From: Platycnemis pennipes
Taxonomy: Eukaryota > Arthropoda > Insecta > Odonata > Platycnemididae
Direction of reading: 5' to 3'
Length of the DNA stretch: 64,000 nt
Assembly: GCA_933228895.1 (NCBI GenBank)
Contig: OW121853.1
Span: 81,948,645 to 82,012,644, forward strand
The position numbers and the translations under genes were made by a program. Below the pieces are notes generated by a model. That model saw nothing but the letters and a program-made list of their open reading frames with translations, had not been told where the DNA came from and ran no database searches. Shown in pieces: positions 49,151 through 58,589 of the stretch (its first letter is position 1; every line of letters starts with the position of its first letter).

Positions 49151-50991
49151 ATGTTTCGTAAAATATATACAAAGGCTTTATGCATTATTACCGGAAACAT
49201 CTCCTTTCACGAAACAATGTCCCAGATATGTTGGAAGGTAAGTGTATTAATGTTATTTTATGATCTCGGCCGTGCATCATACCGTTGAAGTGTTATTGTT
49301 ATGAAATGAATGGTTGGTATAAGTTCACAATATGCTCTAACGATTTTCCTTTGTATTTCACGGATTCTCTCGACGTTCTACCCAAGGGAACTTTTGATCT
49401 CTGTGCAGTGATAACAATCGACGATGGGAATGATTATTCTGAGTTGACTGCACTGCCAAGCACAATATCTTACGTATGTAATTTAGTGAAATTTCACATG
49501 TGGCATTAAAAAACTAATCTGTGAATATTGTGTCGTCGACAGGATAAGTCGTATTTCTTACTCATTTCTTTTGATAATAATCATTAGCATGTAGCAGAAA
49601 ATAGGAGTCGTTACGTTAACAAATTACACAAAAAACTAGTTCTGAGGAAACGTTCTCATATCGCATCATAACAAAGTACATGATGATGATTATTCATTGA
49701 ATAATGGGTCGTGTGTGAGTGTGGATAAATTTGTGATGTGTAAATGTTAAAATAATTTGTTAGTCCGTAATTGTCATACCGTGATAAGGCAGTGGCATAA
49801 TTTCGTGATAACAAACACTGTGGTGTTGCTGCTTAATGTTTTCGTAGAATTAATTCCATGCTTTTGAGAGGTATACACCGGTTTTTCGCGATTTTTGGCA
49901 CATTTTAGCTACTTATTTGTTTTGAAGAATTACCTATTTTTGCTTAATTCGTATTTTTGCTAATTAATAACATCTAGCTTGGTGTGGAATCGATCGATTC
50001 ATAGTCAAGTTTAATACCTAATTAGAGAGTTCCTAGTGCATGGTTTTCTCATTTTTGTTTAGATGTTTTTAAGTGAATTCATCCTCTGTCTCAATTATTC
50101 TTTGCTGGTACAAGTTTATCCCATTGCCATGAAAAATCATGGCCGATTTTTACTTTCTTCTGACAAAAGTAATTATGTATGCCTCTAGAAAATATGCATT
50201 TGGTGTTCTCATGTGGCCCAATAAAATGATAATATGATGCATAAGAGAGACAACCGAAGTGGAGATTGGAATCTATTTTAGGATTATATTATGGACTTGT
50301 GGAATTTTTTGTGTATTTAGCTTATAAGTGATATAATTTGTGGTGTGTGCGGCGTAGTGATATATTAGGGAACTCTATTAAACAGAACCCTCAGTTGTTA
50401 ATATATGTGGATGGAATGACAGTACCAGGTTGCTGGTTCACATTCTGTTTTTTTTATTATGATGGATTTTCAATCACATCCCTGTGGAACAGATGTTGTG
50501 TGGACTTCTGTTTGTCTATTTTTTATGTTTATACCTAGCTGGATAGGGTAGCCGTCTCAGGGCAATTTTTATAACTCTCACAAATGTAGCCCATAAGGAT
50601 CATCATAATAGGTTATCCCTCTGACCACGCCTAGGTGGTTGTCCTCAGGAAGGGAGGATCAGGTAGTGTGAGGGCATGTAATAGAAGGAAGATAGAACAT
50701 ATCCATGTTATATTTATTTTCTTTATACATTTCAAGAAGGCTTTTGCCAACTTTTGAATGGCTTAAATCAGCTGAAACTAAATAGAATGCAGTGGATTTG
50801 TTATGGTTTTTTGTTTACTGTTTCATCCTTTGATGTATTTTCAGGTTGACCTGAATCATTCCAGGCATAGATACTACAGTCTTGGTACTACAGCAGGTTT
50901 AGGAAGTTCATGTATAATTATTTACAAGTTTCTCTCCTCCATGCATCATAGGATTATGCATCAATATTACATACTTTTTGCCAAATGCTAG
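49151..50991 (+). CDS. Candidate two-exon small gene, unidentified
   Basis: A first exon could start near 48900-49050. It holds a short upstream frame (ATGGCTACCTCATAA) and then an ATG at 49151, preceded directly by an in-frame stop. That frame runs 29 codons to 49237 and ends at a consensus 5' splice site, AAG|GTAAGTGT. A strong 3' splice site (pyrimidine-rich, ...GTATTTTCAG) ends at 50844. The frame after it, VDLNHSRHRYYSLGTTAGLG..., runs 49 codons to a stop at 50989-50991. Both junctions are phase 0, so a 77-78 residue product is possible. A 75-codon frame at 49285-49509, ending near another donor-like GTATGT (49471), is an alternative exon. I recognise no domain. The G+T-rich plus strand from 48980 to 51220 fits a transcribed unit. 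It could equally be a non-coding transcript. Confidence 0.22.
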
Positions 50992-51194
50992 TCATCCAAA
51001 TTTAATTTGAGTTGTGTGTGAAATATGCCATGTTATGTAATTAGTGATTTCTGTTAAACCATACGAATTCCATATCCTATCATTGTCTGCTGTTTGACCA
51101 AATAAGAATGTTTATTTGCACCAATCTACTTTTACTAAATGTCGGTATTCTACTTTGAATGATTTGTTTTGTATTGTGGTTTTGTTTTGATGTT

Positions 51195-51220
51195 AATAAA
51201 TATTTTTTCGTCAAATGCTG
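51195..51220 (+). terminator. Polyadenylation signal candidate
   Basis: AATAAA at 51195-51200 ends a T/G-rich stretch that looks like a 3' UTR, after the candidate terminal exon. The composition changes from T/G-rich to mixed about 50 bases later. Confidence 0.4.
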
Positions 51221-51430
51221 GCTTTTATCAATACAGTATTCCTGGTTATCACCTTCCAGCTGACCTCGACTAGTTCCTTCGGTCCTATCAAAAGTTAGCC
51301 CATTTCTTTACACTATGGGGATTCATCAGTAATATCTTAAAGGGGATAAAAATCGTTGTTTTCCGTAAGATTCTATTCAAATCAGCAAAATAGTTTGGAA
51401 ATTGTAATGTTAAATGAGAGCAAATCGAAA
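51221..51430. other. Spacer
   Basis: Short spacer between the candidate transcription unit and the GC-rich block with a CTCF-like site. Nothing else is seen. Confidence 0.4.
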
Positions 51431-51535
51431 TAGTGACTTAATTACGATTCAAACCTAGCGGCGGCCGTTTCGCGATTTTCTCGCTTCTCACGATTCTCTC
51501 GCGGTTCTCGGGACCCGTAACCTCCTGACACGAAG

Positions 51536-51552
51536 CCACCAGGTGGCGCTAG
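51536..51552 (+). promoter_or_regulatory. CTCF-like site
   Basis: CCACCAGGTGGCGCTAG fits the CTCF core conserved in insects (CCA..AG.(G/T)GGCGC). It is located in a short GC-rich block (51450-51560) rich in CTCGC repeats, about 340 bp downstream of the AATAAA at 51195. A boundary or insulator role would fit its place at the end of the only transcript-like stretch. Confidence 0.45.
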
Positions 51553-51559
51553 TTTCCAG

Positions 51560-52176
51560 AAACCTATACGCATTGGCCTTATGGCAGTGTCATCCCCTTG
51601 CTGCAGCCATTTCTTTGTCTCGTCTGAGGAAGTATTTTTCCATTGTCACTCCAGAATCATTATAGAAGGAGTGTTAAAATTAGAATCCAGTCGAAATACG
51701 CCCAAACAACGATATCAAACAATAGCTTCTGCGCATGCGCAGAAATCGATGCGGACAGTTGGATCGCATGAAAGGGATCATCCAAGACTTACGGTATTCA
51801 ATTCTGAGTTCGCAGAATTTAGTTCAGTTGCAAGGGAAGAAAAGCAGGAGTACATGAAGATAGGTCAGGAAAATGGAAGGAAAATGCGAAGAGCATTGTA
51901 CATTTTCTTTCTTTCTCCCTGAGGACTGTGATAAGATACCCCAAATGTGTTATCTCCATCGGACTTTTTAAATAAACCATTACGGTCGATGACTCTTAAA
52001 TATTAAATACATACCAAACCATATAATCAGGTCTTGTGAGGAGAGCTCTTTTGCGAGCTTGTGAGAGAGAATTATACTTTAGTTGTGATAAAATACTCCT
52101 TGAGATACATGGAGTTGTACGTTGCTAAGGATGTGAAACAAAAAAATGTGTAAATACGAAGACATTAGCTGATAAT
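51560..52176. other. Unassigned stretch
   Basis: A 113-codon plus-strand frame (51581-51922) is unrecognised. I do not support it as a gene. Confidence 0.3.
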
Positions 52177-52385
52177 TATTAAAGGAAAGATATTGCAATT
52201 TTCCACAAGTGAAAATTTATTCCAACTAGTTTCGGTGTTACTACACCATTGTCAAGTGTCAAGGTATTACTACACCATTCGGTGTTACTACACCATTGTC
52301 AAGTCCTTGACACTGGTGTAGTAACACCGAAACTAGTCGGAATAAATTTTTACTTGTGGAAAATTGCAATATCTTTCCTTTAATA
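52177..52385. mobile_element. Fold-back palindrome made of Penelope-like tails
   Basis: Arms of about 80 bp (52177-52256 and 52303-52385) are nearly perfect inverted copies. The right arm reads GGTGT (52315-52319), loop, ACACC (52324-52328), GAAAC (52329-52333), TAGTC (52334-52338), GGAATAAA. That order (stem, GAAAC, short helix III, GUC) matches hammerhead-type motifs of Penelope-like elements, though the GATGA part is mutated (GACAC / GACAA). The centre holds extra copies of GGTGTTACTACACCATT (52234, 52263 and 52280). The 78-codon minus frame nearby is a by-product. Confidence 0.6.
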
Positions 52386-53400
52386 TGGAACGTTCCCACC
52401 ACATCACACCTGAATCTGGTTTGTTTATTAGCTGATAAGATAATCGAATGGAGAGCTCCGCGAAACCATTGTGATTGGGATTTTTGACTCAACATGAATT
52501 CTTCCTGACCTTCTGTACCTGACTTCAGGTAATGAGAACCGAAACTAAGGCTGGTGGAAGACGACGTAAAAATATTGAAGTGAAACTAACCACAGAACTG
52601 CAAATTAACGATTAAATGTAATAGATAAGTTTGATGACAGTTTTTGGATTTGACAGTTTAAAAAATTCTGAGCTCAGTGAGGAGAGAGTATGGATTAGAA
52701 ATTTATTTTTAAATTTATAATGCATTTTGGGAAACTTGAGCTCAAAATATCACAATTGACGGCCGGAAATTTTCCAAAGTAAAAACAGCGGTTATTCAAA
52801 CATGATCATCATTTCCTCTATTATATATTATCCTCATTCTTCCATCCAAGATTAAAATATCATGCTCTTGTTAGATATAACAACAGATTTGTTTGACTAC
52901 AGAAATATTTTCATTCGGTGAAAGGGAGTTTGCCATTCCAAGAACGTGTAATGGAAAGGTAAACATTGACATAAAATCATCCTTCACAGAGACCGCAAGC
53001 ATGTGAAAGTGAGAAATACGAATTGTTAAAATATCTAAAAAAAACCTGTTGATCGAGTTGCGCGATCTGAGTACACGAGGGTTTGGACAGGCCAATTAGT
53101 GGTGACACTGTAAGCTTTGATGTCTACTATGCTGCATGTATGCATTAAAGTGCAGTGAAAGTATCCTCACTAATAGGACTCCGCGTTTAAAGCAAATTGT
53201 CTCGATGTTCGCATTCGTTGTTGCATCAAATATGATGACCTAACGAATAACGTTCCCTCAAATTGAGTTCTTAGCCCCAATCCTAACTTTAAAAACTTAC
53301 TATCTATGAGGGATAAGCTTGAACGTAGGAAAACATGACGGTTGAGGGGTGATGGAGAAAAAGTCCGCTTGGCTATTGTGAGGAGGGAAGTCAGTTGGGT
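52386..53400. other. Gene-free stretch
   Basis: AT-rich, no recognised repeat. Frames of 74-83 codons on the minus strand are unassigned. Confidence 0.45.
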
Positions 53401-53990
53401 CGAGAGATAGCGGCCACGCACGATCTCCTTGCCTGCGGAGTAACTCCTACAACCTATCCGAGTCTAATGACCAACGCTCCCTTCTCATTTATCGCGGATC
53501 TTTTTGGTGAATGAAGTTGGGAACGGTTGTTACCTCTTGTCCTTCAGTGTTCTCATCTCGACCCCCCCCCCTGCTTTCTTTTCTTACCGCTGCCGCTGGA
53601 CGGGACAAAGGGAGGAAGGAGCGCATCCAAGAGGAAAAGAGCTCCGGTAAAACTTTCTTTTTCAATATCCGAGCGATTCAATCGGCGACGCATGCCCTCG
53701 ACTCCTTCCGCGGGTCACTGGCGAGCCGGAGGGGAGGCACGTTCCAGATCCGCCTGTCGGCCGCCCCGCTTGTTTCCCGGCTTTCAGCTCACTCACGGAG
53801 GGCGGGCACCCTTTTTAAAAAGCTTCGTCCGTCCTCCAGCCAACGTATGCTAATGCACGGCGGGGATAATGAAGACGACTCGCCTCTCCAGAGGGCGAGG
53901 GAGGACGGTTTGGGTCTTAAGATATTCCTTCCCCCTCTTCTCTCCCTCCCGCTCAGAGTGATGGACGAGAAGGCGCTCATAATATTCCAG
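53400..53990. other. GC/CpG-rich patch
   Basis: Contains a C-run near 53560-53572. The 225-codon plus-strand frame that crosses this patch (53511-54188) continues straight through a LINE tail and ends in AT-rich DNA. The 108-codon frame in another register covers the same patch. Both are best explained by the scarcity of stops in GC-rich DNA. Confidence 0.4.
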
Positions 53991-54037
53991 ATGAAAACAC
54001 GCCAGTGGTGTATAGGTTGTTACAACCTATCGGAGGT

Positions 54038-54100
54038 TACATCTACAGCAACACAATACCCTAAAAGCCACCTCCAAGGTGCGTGGAGAGGGTTAAACAG
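54038..54100 (-). repeat. Diverged solo CR1-like LINE tail
   Basis: Plus strand: TTACATCTACAGCAACACAA, TACCCTAAAAGCCACCTCCA, AGGTGCGTGGAGAGGG. It is the family tail in reverse and lies inside the longest open frame of the window. Confidence 0.55.
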
Positions 54101-54612
54101 TTCCAGCCATTCACTGACGTCAATACCCAATACATATTTCAAATGTCAATACTTATGTCAGTTACAATATAATGGGTTCTATCGTTAACCTCGATATACA
54201 TCGGTTCGAGTTTATAAAGTTAAGTTAAGTTACGAAATAAACATTTATGAGATACAAGTCAATTTATAGTGCTAAAATAATTGAACATTGACTCTCAGCA
54301 TTGGCAGAGGGTTTTTTTTCGGGATGGTTTGCGACAATTATAGACTGTTTTACACCAAAATTTGTCACAATGCCTCAATGTCTTTCCACATCACTGCTCA
54401 GATTTCTGATATCTCCAACCTTAAAGGTACCTTACCAGGTATAAAATCATGTAGGAGCGTAATTCGCCCGCTATATCTATATGGCATGCATTCCATTATG
54501 CATCTCGGTATTTCACGGAGAAATGCTTAGCACGCTTGGTTAACTCACGACATAGCGATCCAAACATAAACAGAAAAAGATTAATTGAAGACTCTAGTTA
54601 CCGTGGAAAAGA
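54101..54612. other. Gene-free stretch
   Basis: Nothing recognisable; the 80-codon frame at 54288-54530 is unassigned. Confidence 0.4.
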
Positions 54613-55292
54613 CAATGGCCTGATATATGCTGAAGATCAATGAGAAGTAGACTAAGATATTGGGAGGTAGAAAGAGAGATGATGCCAAAACCAACGTTAA
54701 ACTAGGAAAAAAAACTCCAGAAGGTGGAAGAGTACTGTTGTCTGGAAACCGGGTAACCAGGGATGGACGATGCAAGAAAGATATAGTCAGTAGAATAGCC
54801 TAAGTGAAGAAGGCATTCTACCAAAAGAAGAATCTACATACAGATGGGAATACAAGCATGGAAATTAGGAAGCAATTCATCAAAACTTTAATTTAGAACA
54901 TGCTTATTCATGGCAATCAGGCATCAACGATGACAACAGCAGAGAAGTCAAGGACGGGATCATTCAAAATGTGGTGCTACAGAATAATGATGAAGATCAA
55001 AATGGTACAGTCGAGTGACAAATAAAGAGGTCCTGAGAAGACTGAGAGGACGTAGAAAAATTCTGAAAACCTTAAGGCAACATATTCGGCCACATCATGA
55101 GACATAATGACCTGATGAAGACAACTGTCGAAAGACAAGTCAAGGGGAAGAATTGCATAGGCCTTATATGAGATATATGAAGCAAATAGTGAAGGATGTG
55201 AAAGAGAAGAATTACGTAAAGAGGTTAACAGATTGGAGGATCTGATGGAGAGTTGCATCAAACTACGCTATGGACTTATGATGATGATGATA
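54613..55292 (+). mobile_element. RTE-like LINE, decayed 5'-truncated copy
   Basis: The copy begins near the YHLNIN(K) region after the RT core and runs to a (GAT)n tail (about 55275-55292). Landmarks in broken frames are NVKLGKK, AKKAFYQKKNL, MWCYRIMMKIK, then the HIRPHHET (HILRHD) region. It is more decayed than the copy at 47285-47938, with no frame over 30 or so codons on the sense strand. The minus frame at 54977-55261 is antisense of it. Confidence 0.75.
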
Positions 55293-56639
55293 TCTATATG
55301 CGGCGCCGGCAAGGATGGGCATGTCAAGCCAATCAACTATAGAATAATTGATGAGCTCGATGAGAAAAGCTATTAAGCCCGAGATTGTATTAGAAAGCTG
55401 AGGCTTAATTACTAAGCAAATAGAAGAAATTTACGAAAGGGTAAAATTTGAAAACCTGGAAATCCTATTGAACAAAAAACTTGATACCATGAAATATACG
55501 ATAATAAGGAAATCGTATTCAGCAAAAAACTTGACAAAATGAAATATACGATAATAAATATAGATAACATATGTGATAAATATAAAGTACCACATCAGGT
55601 GACAACATAACTTTGACTCGCTAGCCAAGGAAAGACGCAGGAAAAGAAAGGACGCAGAGCACAACCAGAATATAATGTTATCTTTCAAATGAGTTGCCAG
55701 CAAGGCAGAAAGGAAGGTGTAGGCATAAATGCATGATACACACCCTACAAATTCATACACCACGTATCTCAATTTTTTATAACTTACGTTCACACGTTAA
55801 TGACAAAAGCCACACACATAGCATTCACTGGTTGTACATTATGCGCCATAAACGAAATGAGATTTCTGAGTGAATGATGATACATTTGAAAATATTACTT
55901 TCCATTAAAAATTACTTTCTGATCCGTGACTTTCGAGGAATGCGCAGTAAATGGAATTATTATGAAGTAAAAAATGATTTAACTACGCTTAGTTTTCTGA
56001 TTCATCTGATTGAACTCTTGCGGCTTATTCTCATCATTCGAATACCATTCGGCGTTGATAATTTCATCAAAATATTACGAGTCCCAAATCACAATAGTTT
56101 GACGTTTCGGTAATACGATTAAAAATTTAATTTTCGCATGCCAATGACCCCAAGGAGGTTGAGGAATAAGAGCTCACAGTGACGCAACGAGATCTACCAT
56201 CTCGCCCGGCGATCACTTCGAAAGTAATTGCGATAGTTACCGGGATTAAATATCACCTTTACTGAATGCCACAGCCAATCATTTGCCCCCCCCCCCGTTT
56301 CGTTGACTCCAAGAGAAATTCCGATGCAGCAAGAGGGAGAAAGTGACGATTAACTGTCACCCCCGTGACGGACTGGGGTGCCGCGACACCTCTCGAGATC
56401 AGTTCTCATTCAGAAGGCATTTGCAGGTTGGAGAAGGTTTCTTTTTTTTGCAGAAGGTCACTATTTTGTTGACTCACGGTATTAGCTGTATTTCTTCATG
56501 CGTGGCTGGTGTCGAAGGTTGCCTTCTCCTGCCAACATTTGCTATGCATTGAGGCATAAATAATTGAGGGAGGGAGCAACTTTCCCTTTCACTTCAACTC
56601 TAACAAAATAGAATAGATTAGAATTTTGCGAGAGACTAG
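55293..56639. other. Gene-free stretch with GC-rich end
   Basis: AT-rich to about 56130, then GC-richer with a C-run near 56287-56297. The minus-strand 120-codon frame at 55431-55793 is hydrophobic because of AT-richness and overlaps the tandem repeat at 55458. Confidence 0.4.
55458..55557. repeat. 2 x 50-bp tandem duplication
   Basis: Units 55458-55507 and 55508-55557 share GGAAATC at their starts and ATGAAATATACGATAATAA at their ends, with a few substitutions between. Confidence 0.65.
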
Positions 56640-56649
56640 AAGGAAGGTG

Positions 56650-56825
56650 GCGGTAGAAATGGAACTGGATTTTAGTTGCTACCACAGGTAAGATTACATC
56701 GCACTACCCCTATCTTTTAATCCAAGAACAGATGTAACGTCCACCCGGAGGCCTGATTGGAACCCACGACCTTCGAGAGAATCAGGCCAGTGCGACGCAG
56801 AACTAACTGACTTTCGCGCCCGGCA
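56650..56825 (-). repeat. tRNA-derived SINE, minus strand
   Basis: On the minus strand, GCGCGAAAGTCAGTTAGTTC leads to GAAGGTCGTGGGTTCCAATC and AGGCCTCCGGGTGGACGTTA. The B-box-like GGGTTCCAATC and the head resemble the common family. The tail on the low-coordinate side is diverged. Confidence 0.5.
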
Positions 56826-57052
56826 AAAATGAAGGAACGATGTCGTTACTGGGATTTGAGCTCATCCGCACAGATGGCCATGGCTTCAGAATTTCATAAC
56901 TGATTCTCTCCTTAAAGGGTTCTTCCATAATTCATTTCATGAGTTTGGAAATAGAGCTAATATTTTCTGGAAGTTCGCAGTAACAAATTTGGAATTATTC
57001 AGAATGAAAGTAAAACTTTGTATTTCCACATAAACGGTTATACAGTCGCATA

Positions 57053-57148
57053 ACCGGTTTCACCAGCTAGGGCATCATCTGGTACATAAACCTGATATAC
57101 CTGATGCATCTTTCTGTACCTGATGGTACCATAGAGGGTGAAACCGGT
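57053..57148. repeat. Hairpin with perfect 12-bp arms
   Basis: ACCGGTTTCACC (57053-57064) and GGTGAAACCGGT (57137-57148) are exact inverted copies. Inside them CATCATCTGGTAC and GTACCTGATGGTACC form a second, imperfect inverted pair. GATGATG and GGTGAAACCGG recall the tails of Penelope-like elements, but a clear hammerhead stem II is not visible. Confidence 0.5.
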
Positions 57149-57903
57149 GGTGCGGCCGTTGGACTTCCACAAAGTTACGCCTGAAACAGTTAATTTTATA
57201 AGTTGGAATTAGGACATTAATCGTAGCATTCATACCATGGTTTCGTTGGCAAATACATACCATGTTCAGCGGCGAATGAAATATTCACATCAGGGTGGTG
57301 AGGAGGAATTCCTCTACCTGCAGTGCCTGCAGTTTCCCAGGAAGATCTGTCAGCCAGAAATGAACAAGACCTGAATTTACTTGGACATGTCGAAAACCTC
57401 TTCCCGACTTGAACTCTAAACCTCTGATTAACTGCCCAACAATGAACCCATTGTACTACCACGCTATCACTTAGAGGGTATGCACATAAAATTTTCATTA
57501 CTAACATTGAGAGGTTTCTTGTAAGTTCCACGTGGCACGAGAAAGACCATAAAAGATTAACGCAGTTGTATGCAAAAAGACTTGGTAACCACATAAGGCC
57601 ATGGATTGAAACACCTCGGAAAACAAAAATGGATTCCCAGAATATTTATTTTGATTGCTCGCAGCATCCAATCGTCCTCGATTACTCATTCCATTCACAA
57701 CCTATGCAAAATTATGCTCTTGATTTCCCTCAGCAATCCCTTTCTTTTCCGATCATCCAAAGTGCTTCCTCATTCACTTTTCTTGCAGTCCATTGTACTT
57801 TCTCTATCCTACTCCAAGCCTACATATCAAAACCCACAACATTTTTTTAAACCTCATTCCAACTGGGTATAGGTCACATAACAGTATAATGCCACGCTCC
57901 ATG
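57149..57903. other. Unassigned stretch
   Basis: Frames on both strands (57217-57594 minus, 125 codons; 57566-57872 plus) are unrecognised. Confidence 0.3.
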
Positions 57904-57915
57904 TCAAATAATTAT

Positions 57916-58232
57916 AGGGGATCAGGTTACTGACCTCCAATACCGAGGGCCCGGGTTCGATTCTCCGCAGTGGTTTTTCCGACCGTGGCCAACCGGTTCC
58001 TACTTGAGTGCCTAGTGGAGGGCATTCAGGTTCACTACTCCGTCCATCGTGACGTTAAACCGTGGTCACCTCGGCGTCTGTCGATAAACATAGGCTAATG
58101 CCGACGCCGGGTTTCTCTTCACCCTTCCTCCGTTACCGAAAAATTCCAACTATTACTCAGTTACCCACCTATCCTAAATGGCGCAAATGTCCTCAGCTGT
58201 CGGTCGCTTTCCCTGAATAACCAACCAACCAA
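57916..58232 (+). mobile_element. Intact-looking SINE of a second family with target-site duplication
   Basis: The head has the B-box GGGTTCGATTCTCC (about 57954-57967) at a tRNA-like distance from GGATCAGGTTACTGACC. The body (TTTTTCCGACCGTGGCCAAC ... GCCGACGCCGGGTTTCTCTT) ends in an (AACC)n-like tail, CCAACCAACC. TCAAATAATTAT (57904-57915) before it and TCAAATAAGTAT (58233-58244) after it form a 12-bp target-site duplication with one difference. That supports LINE-driven retroposition and a fairly recent insertion. A short decayed relative lies at 15775-15860. Confidence 0.75.
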
Positions 58233-58244
58233 TCAAATAAGTAT

Positions 58245-58589
58245 CTTCTCTTCGTGAATTTTATAAAGTTATAAAGTCTGGTCATAAATCCCGTTCTGTT
58301 GTTTGATTCCATTTCAGGTTACCCAAATCCCCATAAAATGGCCGTCTTACGCCCTGATTAACATACATTGTAGGCATCAAAACTAAATTTTTCCACTGTT
58401 CTACATCATGCCCTTATGCTTATATTTTATCACAAATATTTTTCTAAAAATTTCATTATTCCCGTTTCGAATGATTGATCTCGGGGCTGAGCTTAAAGCC
58501 ACAGAATGCGTCCACTGGGTTGCGGATGGTGGGTCGACCTCTCGATATAAAGGTTAGTTGCGAGATAAGCGAGTTCGCAATGGCAACTT
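58245..58589. other. Spacer before the long LINE copy
   Basis: No recognised feature. Confidence 0.4.

Noticed and set aside
49285..49509. Slight resemblance of a 75-codon frame (LPKGT...GNDYSEL...VKF) to part of a Runt domain
   Set aside because: The match is a handful of scattered residues, and the conserved DNA-binding residues are not there. It starts from a non-ATG codon and has no convincing splice acceptor.
53511..54188. Longest open frame of the window (225 codons, plus strand)
   Set aside because: It lies mostly in a GC-rich patch where stops are rare, runs through a solo LINE tail at 54038-54100, and shows no domain. A 108-codon frame in another register covers the same DNA.
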